The position numbers and the translations under genes were made by a program. The notes below the pieces were generated by a model. It searched no databases. It was not told the origin of the DNA and worked only from the letters and a program-made list of their open reading frames with translations. Of a stretch of 64,000 bases of DNA, positions 28,596-37,295 are shown in pieces. Every line of letters starts with the position of its first letter. The stretch's first letter is position 1. Source of the stretch: Flavobacteriaceae bacterium (GTDB lineage: Bacteria; Bacteroidota; Bacteroidia; Flavobacteriales; Flavobacteriaceae); NCBI GenBank assembly GCA_013001285.1, contig JABDMU010000044.1, positions 142,292 through 206,291 of the forward strand. Direction: 5' to 3'.

Positions 28596-29522
28596 ATGGC
28601 AAACTTTTTTTTCATTCCAGTAATTTTTTTCGGATTACTTATTCTTATTTCTTCATTTTTTATTGTAAAACAGCAAACCGCAGCCATTATTGAGCGATTT
28701 GGTAAATACCACAGTATTCGTCAGTCTGGATTGCAGCTTAAAATCCCATTGGTTGACCGTATCGCAGGAAAGCTGAGTTTAAAAATTCAGCAATTAGATG
28801 TAATCATAGAAACCAAAACCTTGGATGACGTATTTGTGCGATTAAAAGTCTCGGTTCAATACAAAGTGATTAAAGATAAAGTTTATGATGCTTTTTATAA
28901 ATTAGACTATCCTCATGACCAGATCACTTCTTATGTATTTGATGTGGTTCGTGCCGAAGTCCCAAAAATGAAACTTGATGATGTTTTTGTTAAGAAAGAT
29001 GATATCGCTTTAGCAGTAAAAGCCGAATTGAATGACGCTATGTCTGGTTACGGATTTGACATCATAAAAACACTTGTAACTGATATTGATCCAGATGCTC
29101 AGGTAAAACAAGCGATGAACCGAATTAACGCTTCTGAGCGTGAAAAGATTGCGGCGCAATTTGAAGGAGACGCCGCCCGTATTTTAATTGTTGAAAAAGC
29201 AAAAGCTGAGGCTGAAAGTAAGCGACTTCAGGGTCAGGGTATTGCCGATCAACGACGGGAAATTGCCCGCGGTTTAGAGGAGTCGGTTGAAGTTTTGAAT
29301 AAGGTTGGTATTAACTCTCAAGAAGCTTCTGCTCTTATTGTTGTTACCCAACATTACGATACGCTTCAAGCTATTGGTAGTGAAACCAATACTAATTTGA
29401 TCTTGTTACCAAATTCGCCTCAGGCAGGAAGTAATATGTTGAATGATATGGTGGCTAGTTTTACGGCTTCCAATCAAATTGGGGAGGCCATGAAAAACTC
29501 AAATAGAACTAAAGAAGAATAG
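28596..29522 (+). CDS. SPFH/band 7 (stomatin-like) membrane protein
   Basis: This 308-residue protein has an N-terminal transmembrane helix (about residues 4-24) followed by an SPFH domain (VKQQTAAIIERFGKY, then LDVIIETKTLDDVFVRL) and an Ala/Glu-rich helix with KAKAEAESKRLQGQGIADQR (about 206-225). Such proteins form oligomeric membrane scaffolds. No NfeD partner is adjacent. It is a single-gene unit flanked by convergent neighbours. Confidence 0.9.
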   Translation: MANFFFIPVIFFGLLILISSFFIVKQQTAAIIERFGKYHSIRQSGLQLKIPLVDRIAGKLSLKIQQLDVIIETKTLDDVFVRLKVSVQYKVIKDKVYDAFYKLDYPHDQITSYVFDVVRAEVPKMKLDDVFVKKDDIALAVKAELNDAMSGYGFDIIKTLVTDIDPDAQVKQAMNRINASEREKIAAQFEGDAARILIVEKAKAEAESKRLQGQGIADQRREIARGLEESVEVLNKVGINSQEASALIVVTQHYDTLQAIGSETNTNLILLPNSPQAGSNMLNDMVASFTASNQIGEAMKNSNRTKEE

Positions 29523-29537
29523 AAACTCTATTCATTG

Positions 29538-29576
29538 AAAACCTAAGCCTCTGATCTTATGGTCCGGGGTTTTTAT
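29538..29576 (+). terminator. Probable terminator after SPFH gene
   Basis: An imperfect stem (AAACC ... GGTTT core, with further mismatched pairs) is followed by a T run at about 29570-29574, between the convergent SPFH and glnS genes. Weaker than the other terminators called here. Confidence 0.4.
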
Positions 29577-31580
29577 TTATATTCGTGAAGCTTCTTCCGC
29601 CAGGATCGCGTTCTTGTCTTCTTTAGCCTTTTCAATAAACAAATTAATAGCGTCATTGCGCTCTAAGCCATGTTTGAGTAGCTCTCCCAGGCTTATCATC
29701 GTAGCAATACGTGTTCCTGCTTTCTTTACTGCCGTTCCAAAAAGTGGCTCAAGGTCTTCGTACGAAACCTTTTTAGACAATTCAATAATTTCAGCTTTAA
29801 CTTTTTGCTGTTTCTCAGATGGTAAGTTGGTGTATTTTTTGCCCAATTGCTTGATCACATCAATAGGCTTTCGCTGCGATTGCTGCTGGTTCTTTTGTTG
29901 TTTAGGATGATCATTTTTTGGCTTCTGTTTCGCCCAAGTATCTCTTAGCCCAACTGTTTTATTAAAGACCTTTTTGTTGTCTTGACTGTCCTCATCAACA
30001 CAAAAATACCCTAGTCTTTGAAATTGAAAGCGATCTCCTGGTTGAGCGGATTTAAGGCTTGGTTCTGCATAAGCTTCAACTATTCTCAAGGAATTCGGAT
30101 TGATGAATTCCATAAAGTCTTTATCGGCATGGCTATCCGGTGCTTCATCATTAAAAAGGCGGTCATACTCACGAACTTCGACTTTTATAGCATGATCAAT
30201 AGACACCCAATGCAGTGTGCCTTTGACTTTTTTAGAAGTGTCTTTTGAATATGTACAGTGAATTTCTTCAATTTCACCCTTAGTATTTTTAATGACCTTC
30301 TCCCCTTTTATAATGTAGGCGTTTTTTAATCGCACCTCCTTACCTAATGTCAATCTGAAAAACTTGCTGCTCGCCTCTTCCTTAAAATCCTCCTTTTCAA
30401 TAAATAATTCTCTAGAAAACGGAATTTCTCTATATCCAGCCGAAGCATCCTCAGGATTGTTTTCTGCTTTAAGCCATTCGACCTTATCTTCGGGGTAATT
30501 GGTGATCACGAGCTTAACCGGATTCATTACCGCCATCACTCTCGGTGCTGATTTATTCAGATCTTCGCGTATACAGAATTCCAACAAGGACACATCTATA
30601 ACATTCTCCCGTTTTGCAACACCAACTGTTTCTACAAATTTCTTAATTGAAGCCGGCGTATAGCCACGTCTTCGTAGTCCTGAAATTGTTGGCATCCGTG
30701 GATCATCCCAGCCAGATACAATATTCTCTTCCACCAATTTAAGCAGTTTTCGCTTGCTCATAATGGTATAGCTCAAATTTAGCCTTGCAAATTCACGTTG
30801 TTTGGGTGGTAAGGGTAGCTGCTCTTTATCATATTCATACACCTGATCCCTAAACCAGTCGTAAAGCTTTCTGTGTGGCTTAAACTCTAAAGAGCATAAG
30901 GAGTGTGAGACTTGTTCTATATAATCGCTTTCGCCATGAGTCCAATCATACATTGGGTAAATGCACCATGCGTTACCAGTGCGATGGTGATGGGCATGCA
31001 TAACACGATACATGATAGGGTCTCGCATAAGCATATTTGGATCTTCCATATCAATTTTAGCACGTAGTACATGTTCTCCAGCTTTAAACTCACCGTTTTT
31101 CATGCGTTCGAACAAATCTAGATTCTCAGATACGCTCCTATCTCTAAACGGACTGTTAGTTCCTACTTGAGTTGGTGTTCCTTTTTGCTCAGCAATAGCT
31201 TCAGAAGTTTGACTATCGACGTAAGCTTTGCCATCTTTTATTAATAATACGGCCCAATCATATAGTTTCTGAAAATAATCTGAAGAATATAATTCCTTAT
31301 CCCATTTGTAGCCAAGCCATGCAATGTCTCGTTTGATCGCGTCAACATATTCTTGTTCTTCCTTGGCGGGATTGGTATCATCAAAGCGTAAATTAACTGG
31401 TGCTCCGTACTTTTCGCCTAAACCGAAGCTAATGCCGATGGCTTTGGTGTGGCCAATATGCAAATAACCATTGGGCTCTGGTGGAAATCGAAATCGCAAT
31501 TCGTTCCTGTTCATGCCATTAGCCAGGTCTTCTTCAATGATATGCTCTATAAAATTGAGCGATTTAGTTTCTTCAGACAT
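29577..31580 (-). CDS. glnS: Glutaminyl-tRNA synthetase with C-terminal extension
   Basis: The core is a class I synthetase with PPEPNGYLHIGHTK (HIGH motif) and IMSKRK (KMSKS type). I chose the ATG at 31580 (MSEETKSLNFIEHI), giving 667 residues; the open frame continues upstream but that part is AT-rich and unlike the family. After the E. coli-sized core, about 105 residues follow: a Lys/Gln-rich linker and a helical domain (VIKQLGKKYTNLPSEKQQ to the end). Bacteroidota GlnS proteins are often annotated as YqeY-domain fusions, and this tail is probably that appended tRNA-affinity module; its identity was not tested. Confidence 0.93.
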   Translation of the reverse strand: MSEETKSLNFIEHIIEEDLANGMNRNELRFRFPPEPNGYLHIGHTKAIGISFGLGEKYGAPVNLRFDDTNPAKEEQEYVDAIKRDIAWLGYKWDKELYSSDYFQKLYDWAVLLIKDGKAYVDSQTSEAIAEQKGTPTQVGTNSPFRDRSVSENLDLFERMKNGEFKAGEHVLRAKIDMEDPNMLMRDPIMYRVMHAHHHRTGNAWCIYPMYDWTHGESDYIEQVSHSLCSLEFKPHRKLYDWFRDQVYEYDKEQLPLPPKQREFARLNLSYTIMSKRKLLKLVEENIVSGWDDPRMPTISGLRRRGYTPASIKKFVETVGVAKRENVIDVSLLEFCIREDLNKSAPRVMAVMNPVKLVITNYPEDKVEWLKAENNPEDASAGYREIPFSRELFIEKEDFKEEASSKFFRLTLGKEVRLKNAYIIKGEKVIKNTKGEIEEIHCTYSKDTSKKVKGTLHWVSIDHAIKVEVREYDRLFNDEAPDSHADKDFMEFINPNSLRIVEAYAEPSLKSAQPGDRFQFQRLGYFCVDEDSQDNKKVFNKTVGLRDTWAKQKPKNDHPKQQKNQQQSQRKPIDVIKQLGKKYTNLPSEKQQKVKAEIIELSKKVSYEDLEPLFGTAVKKAGTRIATMISLGELLKHGLERNDAINLFIEKAKEDKNAILAEEASRI

Positions 31581-31686
31581 AAATGAATAGGCAAATTTTA
31601 AATTGAATCGCAAAATTACGGAAATATACACTTCCATCTTAACAAAACTTTACATAGAATCACTATTTTTAGAAAAAATTTATTCT

Positions 31687-31896
31687 ATGCAAAATTTGAA
31701 TTATACTTGTTCTAAATGCCGCAATCGAACTTATACTGTTAGCCAAATGCGAGCTACTGGTGGAACACTATCAAAGATTTTTGATGTACAAAACAAAAAG
31801 TTTTCATCAGTAACCTGCGAGCGCTGCAGTTATACCGAATTTTATAAGGCTAAAACTAGCGCATTGAGTAACATTTTTGATCTCTTTACGAGCTAA
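31687..31896 (+). CDS. Small Zn-ribbon nucleic-acid-binding-type protein
   Basis: This 69-residue protein has two Cys pairs, CSKC near the N-terminus and CERC about 35 residues later, forming one zinc ribbon, followed by YTEFYKAKTSALSNIFD. It resembles the small predicted nucleic-acid-binding Zn-ribbon proteins (YpzJ type). The start at 31687 (MQNLNYTCSKC) is preferred over an in-frame ATG at 31603, whose 28 extra residues lie in the glnS promoter region and lack family character. The stop overlaps the folB start (TAATG). Confidence 0.75.
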   Translation: MQNLNYTCSKCRNRTYTVSQMRATGGTLSKIFDVQNKKFSSVTCERCSYTEFYKAKTSALSNIFDLFTS

Positions 31897-32264
31897 TGGG
31901 TGTAATTAAAGTTGAAAACATCAGGGTTTTTGCTTATCATGGCTGTTTATCCGAAGAGAAGAAAATAGGCAGTGATTATAGTGTCGATCTTGAGGTTCGG
32001 GCTAATTTAAGACCGTCAGCAAAATCAGATCAACTACGTGACACCGTAGATTATGTATTTTTGAACAAGATTATAAAAGAAGAAATGCTGAAGCCTTCAC
32101 ATTTACTTGAAACTGTTGCGCAACGTATATTAAACAGGATTTTTAATGAAGATCAACTTGTTGATCAAGCAACGGTTTGGGTCAGTAAACTCAACCCGCC
32201 TATTGGAGGTGATGTTGAAAAGGTGACGATAAAAATGACTGAAAATCGAAAAAACCAAGGCTAA
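31896..32264 (+). CDS. folB: Dihydroneopterin aldolase
   Basis: This 122-residue enzyme of folate synthesis converts dihydroneopterin to 6-hydroxymethyl-dihydropterin. Typical are IKVENIRVFAYHGCLSEEK (with catalytic Glu in the YHGC-EE block), DTVDYVFLN and the C-terminal VWVSKLNPPIGGDVEKV with the catalytic Lys. Its ATG shares a base with the Zn-ribbon stop codon, so the two genes are coupled. tRNA-Cys follows. Confidence 0.93.
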   Translation: MGVIKVENIRVFAYHGCLSEEKKIGSDYSVDLEVRANLRPSAKSDQLRDTVDYVFLNKIIKEEMLKPSHLLETVAQRILNRIFNEDQLVDQATVWVSKLNPPIGGDVEKVTIKMTENRKNQG

Positions 32265-32288
32265 ATAGTGTAGAAATCTAAATTTTGT

Positions 32289-32296
32289 TACATTTG
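32289..32296 (+). promoter_or_regulatory. Candidate -7 element of tRNA-Cys (TACATTTG)
   Basis: TACATTTG matches TAnnTTTG and ends 12 bases before the mature tRNA 5' end, a suitable spacing. No clear -33 TTG. Confidence 0.5.
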
Positions 32297-32308
32297 TCGT
32301 CCTTAAAT

Positions 32309-32379
32309 GGCGTCTTGGCCGAGTGGCTAGGCAGAGGTCTGCAAAACCTTTTACAGCGGTTCGAATCCGCTAGACGCCT
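32309..32379 (+). tRNA. tRNA-Cys (GCA)
   Basis: A complete cloverleaf of 71 nt: acceptor stem GGCGTCT/AGACGCC, a D arm with GAGTGGCTAGGC, an anticodon stem GAGGT/ACCTT with one G-T pair and loop CTGCAAA (anticodon GCA at 32341-32343), and a T arm with GGTTCGAATCC. Discriminator is T, as usual for tRNA-Cys. CCA is not encoded. Confidence 0.96.
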
Positions 32380-32383
32380 CAAT

Positions 32384-32415
32384 AAACCTTCAGCTGTTGC
32401 TGGAGGTTTTTTTTA
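32384..32415 (+). terminator. Terminator of tRNA-Cys
   Basis: An 11-bp stem with one G-T pair (AAACCTTCAGC 32384-32394, GCTGGAGGTTT 32399-32409), loop TGTT, and eight T. It overlaps the stop codon of the convergent LysE-type gene. Confidence 0.88.
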
Positions 32416-33102
32416 TTCATTTTCTTTATTTGGATTCATCTGCTCTATTTTTTCTTTCAAGAGTTCTTTCTCTTCAGGAAAAAAGCCCTGAACCAATAAT
32501 AAAACACCAAAACCAAGAATAGCTAAGGCAATGATTTTTTTTGTTTTAAAAATAAGTCGCGGCGTGAGTTTGTTCTTCAAGCGTTTCGCAATAGCAATTT
32601 TAAAAAGATCGGTAATAAAATACACCACTAACATGGTCACAATAAATACAATAACTCCGTTTTCTGAAGATGTAATCGAGCTGCCAATAACAATAAAACC
32701 CAGCCAACCCAAAAGCACGCCTATATTGATAAAATTAAGTAAAAAGCCTTTGATGAACAGCTTTCCGAAATTCTTTTTAATTTCAACCCGATGATATTCT
32801 TTTACAATTGCTCGAAATGACTTTGAGGTCTTCATAAAAGCTATTACGCCATAGGCAACCAATAAAACGCCGCCAAAAACCAAAAAATTTGGGTCGTCTT
32901 TAACCTTATCGATTAAGCGATTCGTACTAAAAAAAGCAACAACAATAAATAAGATATCTGCAAAAATAACACCGAGGTCAAATATGAGAGCGCTCTTAAA
33001 GCCTTTGGTCGCACTTGTTTCAAGTAGAACGAAAAAAACCGGACCAATGGTAAAAGCAAGAATGATCCCGAATGGTATGGCCGCTAAGACATCATCTAAC
33101 AT
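32413..33102 (-). CDS. LysE family transporter
   Basis: This 229-residue protein has about six transmembrane helices and the LysE/RhtB N-terminal signature PFGIILAFTIGPVFFVLLETS (residues 10-30). The family exports amino acids or related compounds across the inner membrane; the substrate is not known. A single-gene unit, convergent with tRNA-Cys, 95 bases from rnr. Confidence 0.88.
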   Translation of the reverse strand: MLDDVLAAIPFGIILAFTIGPVFFVLLETSATKGFKSALIFDLGVIFADILFIVVAFFSTNRLIDKVKDDPNFLVFGGVLLVAYGVIAFMKTSKSFRAIVKEYHRVEIKKNFGKLFIKGFLLNFINIGVLLGWLGFIVIGSSITSSENGVIVFIVTMLVVYFITDLFKIAIAKRLKNKLTPRLIFKTKKIIALAILGFGVLLLVQGFFPEEKELLKEKIEQMNPNKENE

Positions 33103-33197
33103 GGTTTCTTTGTGTTTCCACTAAAATAAAAAAAAGAAGGTTTCAAGCTAAAATTACATGGGCTAAATTGCGGAATAAAACATATGGTCATCCTTTT

Positions 33198-35393
33198 TTA
33201 TTGATCACCCTCTTTTTTTCCAATCAGAATAAAATCGAGGTGTTTTCTAACTAGATCTGCTTGTTTTACTTTTACAACAACCTCATCTCCTAATTGATAC
33301 ATGGTTTTAGAGGCGTCGCCAACAAGTGCATATTGCTGTTGATCAAAGGTATAATAATCATCTTTAATGTCTCTAATTCTCACCATACCTTCACATTTAT
33401 TCTTTATGATCTCAACATAAATACCCCAATCGGTAACACCAGAAATTACGCCTTCAAATTCTTCATCTTTATGATCTTGCATGAATTTAACTTGCATGTA
33501 CTTTATACTGTCACGTTCGGCCTTTGTTGCTAAATATTCCATTTTTGATGAATGATTACAGCGTTCCTCATACTGTTCTTCATTAGCCGACTTTTGACCA
33601 TCTATATAGCGCTGCAACAAGCGATGCGCCATGACATCAGGATAACGTCTTATAGGCGAAGTGAAATGGCTGTAATAACTAAATGCTAATCCGTAATGAC
33701 CAATATTATGCACGGAATATTCAGCTTTACTCATTGTTCTTATCGCTAAGGTATCAACCAGGTTTTGTTCTTTTTTACCAGCAACATCCTTTAAGAGTTC
33801 ATTTAATGATGCTGTGGTACTCTTTCTGTCTTTAAAATTCACTTTATATCCAAATCTAGAAACGATATTCTTTAGATCGGCTAATTTTTGATCATCTGGT
33901 TCATCATGAATTCTATATATAAAGGTCTTTTTAGGGTTCTGCTTTCCAATAAATTCAGCCACTTTTCTATTGGCTAGAAGCATAAATTCTTCGATCAGCT
34001 TATTAGCATCTTTACTTGTTTTAAAGAACACGCCAGTTGGATTATTATTGTCATCAAGATTGAACTTCACTTCTACTTTATCAAAAGAGATGGCTCCACT
34101 TCGCATGCGCTTAGCTCGTAATATTTTAGCTAGTTTATCAAGTTTTAATACAGCATCAGCAATGTTCTGGTCGGCTTGATAAGATTCACCCGTTAACGAA
34201 ATCTCTTTTGAAATCGTGTTAGCACCTGTTTCTATGATCTCTTGCGCCTCTTCGTAAGCAAATCGAGCATCACTATAGGTAACTGTACGACCAAACCACT
34301 GTCCTTTTAATTCGGCTTTATCATTTAATTCAAAGACAGCCGAAAAGGTATATTTTTCTTCATGGGGCCTAAGCGAACAGGCATTATTTGAAAGGATCTC
34401 AGGTAACATTGGTACCACACGATCAACAAGATAGACCGATGTAGCGCGATCATAAGCTTCATCATCTAAAATCGTTCCTTCCTTAAGGTAATGTGATACG
34501 TCAGCAATATGAATACCTATCTCATAATTTCCATTTTCCAAGACTTTAAAGGAAAGTGCATCATCAAAATCTTTAGCATCTTTTGGATCAATGGTAAACG
34601 TGAGATCCTTCCGCATATCGCGACGCTTTTTAATCTCATCCGCAGTAATTGAAGTATCTATCTTATTTGCATAATCCTCAACATTTGGTGGAAACTCATA
34701 AGGCAAGCCGTATTCCGCTAAAATTGAATGAATTTCAGTATTGTGTTCACCTGGTTTTCCAAGAACATCAATAACTCTCCCTATTGGTGAATCAGCTTTG
34801 TCAGGCCATTCTTCAATTTTAACTAGAACTTTGTATCCATCTTCGGCTTTTTTCGTTTTGTTTATTGGAACAAAAACATCGGCATACATTTTTGGAGAAT
34901 CAGGAATAACAAAGGCAAAGTTTTTATTGATTTGGATCACGCCAACGAACTCAGACTTAGCACGTTTGATAATTTGGGTGATCTCGCCTTCTAGTCGTCC
35001 GCGTTTTCGACGTTTAAATACATAAAGTTCTACTTCATCACCATCCAGTGCTTTATTGAGATTGTTAGATGCTATAAAAATGTCTTCATCAAAATCATCA
35101 CATATCACATATCCTGTTTCTTTACTGTTTACTTCAATAAATCCGGTGTGATAATCTGTACTAATTATTGCTTTAAATTTTCCACGATCAACTTCTTCAA
35201 TTTCTTGTTTTGCTTTAAGTTTATGAAGGATTTTAATGATCTGGTTACGGCTGCTGGCATCATTTACTCCTAACTTGCCTGCAATTTGTTTATAGTTGTA
35301 AGATTTATTCTTGTCAGCTTTGAGTATTTTAAGAATACTATTGTTGAGGTTTTGAATTTTATTGGAGCGTTTTTTCTTCTTCTTTCTTGTCAT
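33198..35393 (-). CDS. rnr: Ribonuclease R
   Basis: This 731-residue 3'-5' exoribonuclease degrades structured RNA. The order is an N-terminal winged-helix part (YKQIAGKLGVNDASSRNQI), cold-shock-like domains, the RNB catalytic domain with TIDPKDAKDFDDALS (metal-binding Asp residues), and a C-terminal S1 domain (EFEGVISGVTDWGIYVEI). The N-terminus is very basic. It borders the long AT-rich intergenic region that may be the replication origin. Confidence 0.96.
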   Translation of the reverse strand: MTRKKKKKRSNKIQNLNNSILKILKADKNKSYNYKQIAGKLGVNDASSRNQIIKILHKLKAKQEIEEVDRGKFKAIISTDYHTGFIEVNSKETGYVICDDFDEDIFIASNNLNKALDGDEVELYVFKRRKRGRLEGEITQIIKRAKSEFVGVIQINKNFAFVIPDSPKMYADVFVPINKTKKAEDGYKVLVKIEEWPDKADSPIGRVIDVLGKPGEHNTEIHSILAEYGLPYEFPPNVEDYANKIDTSITADEIKKRRDMRKDLTFTIDPKDAKDFDDALSFKVLENGNYEIGIHIADVSHYLKEGTILDDEAYDRATSVYLVDRVVPMLPEILSNNACSLRPHEEKYTFSAVFELNDKAELKGQWFGRTVTYSDARFAYEEAQEIIETGANTISKEISLTGESYQADQNIADAVLKLDKLAKILRAKRMRSGAISFDKVEVKFNLDDNNNPTGVFFKTSKDANKLIEEFMLLANRKVAEFIGKQNPKKTFIYRIHDEPDDQKLADLKNIVSRFGYKVNFKDRKSTTASLNELLKDVAGKKEQNLVDTLAIRTMSKAEYSVHNIGHYGLAFSYYSHFTSPIRRYPDVMAHRLLQRYIDGQKSANEEQYEERCNHSSKMEYLATKAERDSIKYMQVKFMQDHKDEEFEGVISGVTDWGIYVEIIKNKCEGMVRIRDIKDDYYTFDQQQYALVGDASKTMYQLGDEVVVKVKQADLVRKHLDFILIGKKEGDQ

Positions 35394-35457
35394 CTTCTAT
35401 TTTATTGTGAACAAAACTACATCTTAAAATTTTAATTTTTCATCATCCTCGATAAGT

Positions 35458-35466
35458 TTATTCACA
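35458..35466 (+). promoter_or_regulatory. DnaA box TTATTCACA
   Basis: Perfect match to TTATNCACA, 122 bases left of the second perfect box and immediately before the A/T-only tract. Confidence 0.55.
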
Positions 35467-35587
35467 TTTAATATTAACATAATAATGTTTTAATTTAAAT
35501 TTTAAAAAAGAAATGATGATGATAATGGTGTGTTAATTTGTAACATAACTTTTTTTGATTTCGTTTTGATATGTAGTTCTTATCATT

Positions 35588-35596
35588 TTATCCACA
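35588..35596 (+). promoter_or_regulatory. DnaA box TTATCCACA
   Basis: Identical to the high-affinity E. coli DnaA box, same orientation as the box at 35458. Confidence 0.65.
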
Positions 35597-35943
35597 GTAA
35601 TTAACAATTGAAAAGCTTATTAAATGTTTAGTTTTTAAGTGAAAAAACAAACCTATTAACATCTGTTCATAAAACCTATTCACCAACAATATTGAATATT
35701 TTTTTATAGGATTTCTGTTTATAAGCCTATAATTTTGTTTGATAATTATACGTTCGATTTAGATAAAATAATTTGGATGTTAAGATTTCATTTCATGATG
35801 ATCATTTTTTTGATATTTACAAAATTTAGTTATTAAAATCATTCATCAGATATTAACAACTTATAAATATTGAAGCTAACAAAAGCAGTATTTCTCAATG
35901 TTAATTTCGTAATTTTATAACTTAATATTTTAAAGGATAAGCA

Positions 35944-36378
35944 ATGAAAATATCTATTGGTAATGATCATGCTGGAACTGCCTATAAATTTGACGTGATC
36001 AAACATCTTGAATCTAAAGGAATTAAGGTTACAAACTATGGCACAGACACAATTGAAAGTGTAGATTACCCAGATTTCGTACATCCTGTTGCAGATGATG
36101 TTGATTCTAATGAATCTGATTTTGGTATAATTATCTGTGGTAGTGGTAATGGCGCAAATATGACGGCTAATAAACACCAAAATGTTAGATCTGCATTATG
36201 TTGGAACAAGGAGATCACAGCACTAGCACGGCAACATAATAATGCTAATATTTTGAGCATCCCGGCACGCTTTACTGCACTTCCCCAAGTTCTTGAAATG
36301 GTTGATACTTTTCTGAATACAGAATTTGAAGGTGGACGGCATGAACGACGTGTTGAAAAAATCCCATGTACTTGTTAA
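35944..36378 (+). CDS. rpiB: Ribose 5-phosphate isomerase B
   Basis: This 144-residue enzyme interconverts ribose 5-phosphate and ribulose 5-phosphate. Landmarks are IGNDHAGTAYK (residues 4-14), YPDFVHPVADDV, and IICGSGNGANMTANKH, in which the catalytic Cys59-type residue and anion hole are present. The next gene starts on the base after its stop codon. Confidence 0.95.
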   Translation: MKISIGNDHAGTAYKFDVIKHLESKGIKVTNYGTDTIESVDYPDFVHPVADDVDSNESDFGIIICGSGNGANMTANKHQNVRSALCWNKEITALARQHNNANILSIPARFTALPQVLEMVDTFLNTEFEGGRHERRVEKIPCTC

Positions 36379-37293
36379 ATGGGGTATTCACATTCACACT
36401 CTCATAGTCATGGTGATGATTTGAAATGTCGAAACCTTCTGATCTCAATTGTTTTAAACATCATTATTACCACGGCTCAAGTTATAGGTGGATTTATTTC
36501 TGGCAGCCTCTCACTTCTCAGTGATGCACTTCACAATTTATCTGATGTAATTTCATTGGTCATAAGTTTTATTGCGGCAAAATTATCCAGAAAAAGTGCT
36601 TCGTTACAAAAAACATTTGGGTATAAACGTGCCGAAATCTTAGCAGCTTTTGTTAATGCAGCAACTTTAGTTGTTATTGCTATATTTTTAATAAAAGAGG
36701 CCATCGAGCGTTTTCAAAACCCTCAAGAGATTGAATCCACCCTCGTAATTTGGTTGTCATTGATCGCGATTTTAGGTAATGGTTTTAGTGTCTTATTATT
36801 GAGAAAGGACTCCAAAAAAAACATGAACATGAAAAGCGCTTATTTACATTTGTTTTCTGACATGATGGCTAGTGTTGCTGTTTTAATAGGTGGTTTACTA
36901 ATGAAATTTTACGAGTTCTACTGGGTAGATAGCGCCTTAACATTAGCCATAGCACTGTATTTAATTTTTATGGGATATGACCTCCTTAAAGAGTCTTATA
37001 AAGTGCTCATGCTTTTTACCCCTGAAGAGATCCAAATCAAGGCGATTGTTGAGGAAATTCAAAGCATACCAATTATTAAAAACGTGCATCATGTACATGT
37101 TTGGCAATTGAATGAACAAGAAACCCATTTAGAGGCTCATATCGATTTCGAAAAAGACATAACCTTGTCAGAATTTGATACGATCCTTCAAAAAGTTGAA
37201 AAGCTTTTATTCGACAAATTTCAAATAAACCATATTAATATTCAACCCGAATATGGTAAATGCGGTGCAAAAGATGTCATTGTACAAGATTAA
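36379..37293 (+). CDS. Cation diffusion facilitator metal exporter
   Basis: This 304-residue protein has a His-rich N-terminus (HSHSHSHGDD), six transmembrane helices and the CDF motifs SDALHNLSDV (metal-binding Asp and His in helix 2) and HLFSDMMASV (helix 5). The cytoplasmic domain has HHVHVWQLNEQETHLEAHI. It probably exports Zn2+ or related divalent ions in exchange for protons. It directly follows rpiB with no gap and is followed by a GNAT gene after 2 bases. Confidence 0.93.
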   Translation: MGYSHSHSHSHGDDLKCRNLLISIVLNIIITTAQVIGGFISGSLSLLSDALHNLSDVISLVISFIAAKLSRKSASLQKTFGYKRAEILAAFVNAATLVVIAIFLIKEAIERFQNPQEIESTLVIWLSLIAILGNGFSVLLLRKDSKKNMNMKSAYLHLFSDMMASVAVLIGGLLMKFYEFYWVDSALTLAIALYLIFMGYDLLKESYKVLMLFTPEEIQIKAIVEEIQSIPIIKNVHHVHVWQLNEQETHLEAHIDFEKDITLSEFDTILQKVEKLLFDKFQINHINIQPEYGKCGAKDVIVQD

Positions 37294-37295
37294 TT

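Larger units (their letters stand above)
35394..35943. other. Candidate chromosome replication origin (oriC), 550-base AT-rich intergenic region
   Basis: This is the only long gene-free stretch of the window. It holds TTATTCACA (35458-35466) and TTATCCACA (35588-35596), both perfect matches to the DnaA box TTATNCACA, and boxes with one mismatch at 35406-35414 (TGTGAACAA), 35664-35672 (TGTTCATAA) and 35716-35724 (TGTTTATAA). A run of almost pure A/T at 35467-35509 lies between the two perfect boxes and could be an unwinding element. TTAACA/TGTTAA occurs seven times. It lies between divergent rnr and rpiB, so promoters for both must also be here. The origin call is an inference; dnaA itself is not in the window. 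Confidence 0.5.

Noticed and set aside
31603..31686. N-terminal extension of the Zn-ribbon protein by 28 residues
   Set aside because: The extra part lies in the divergent promoter region with glnS; the internal ATG at 31687 starts just before the zinc ribbon as in related proteins.
35839..36180. 113-codon minus-strand ORF across the rpiB start
   Set aside because: Antisense to rpiB and to AT-rich intergenic DNA, with His/Ile/Asn-rich composition typical of random AT-rich frames.
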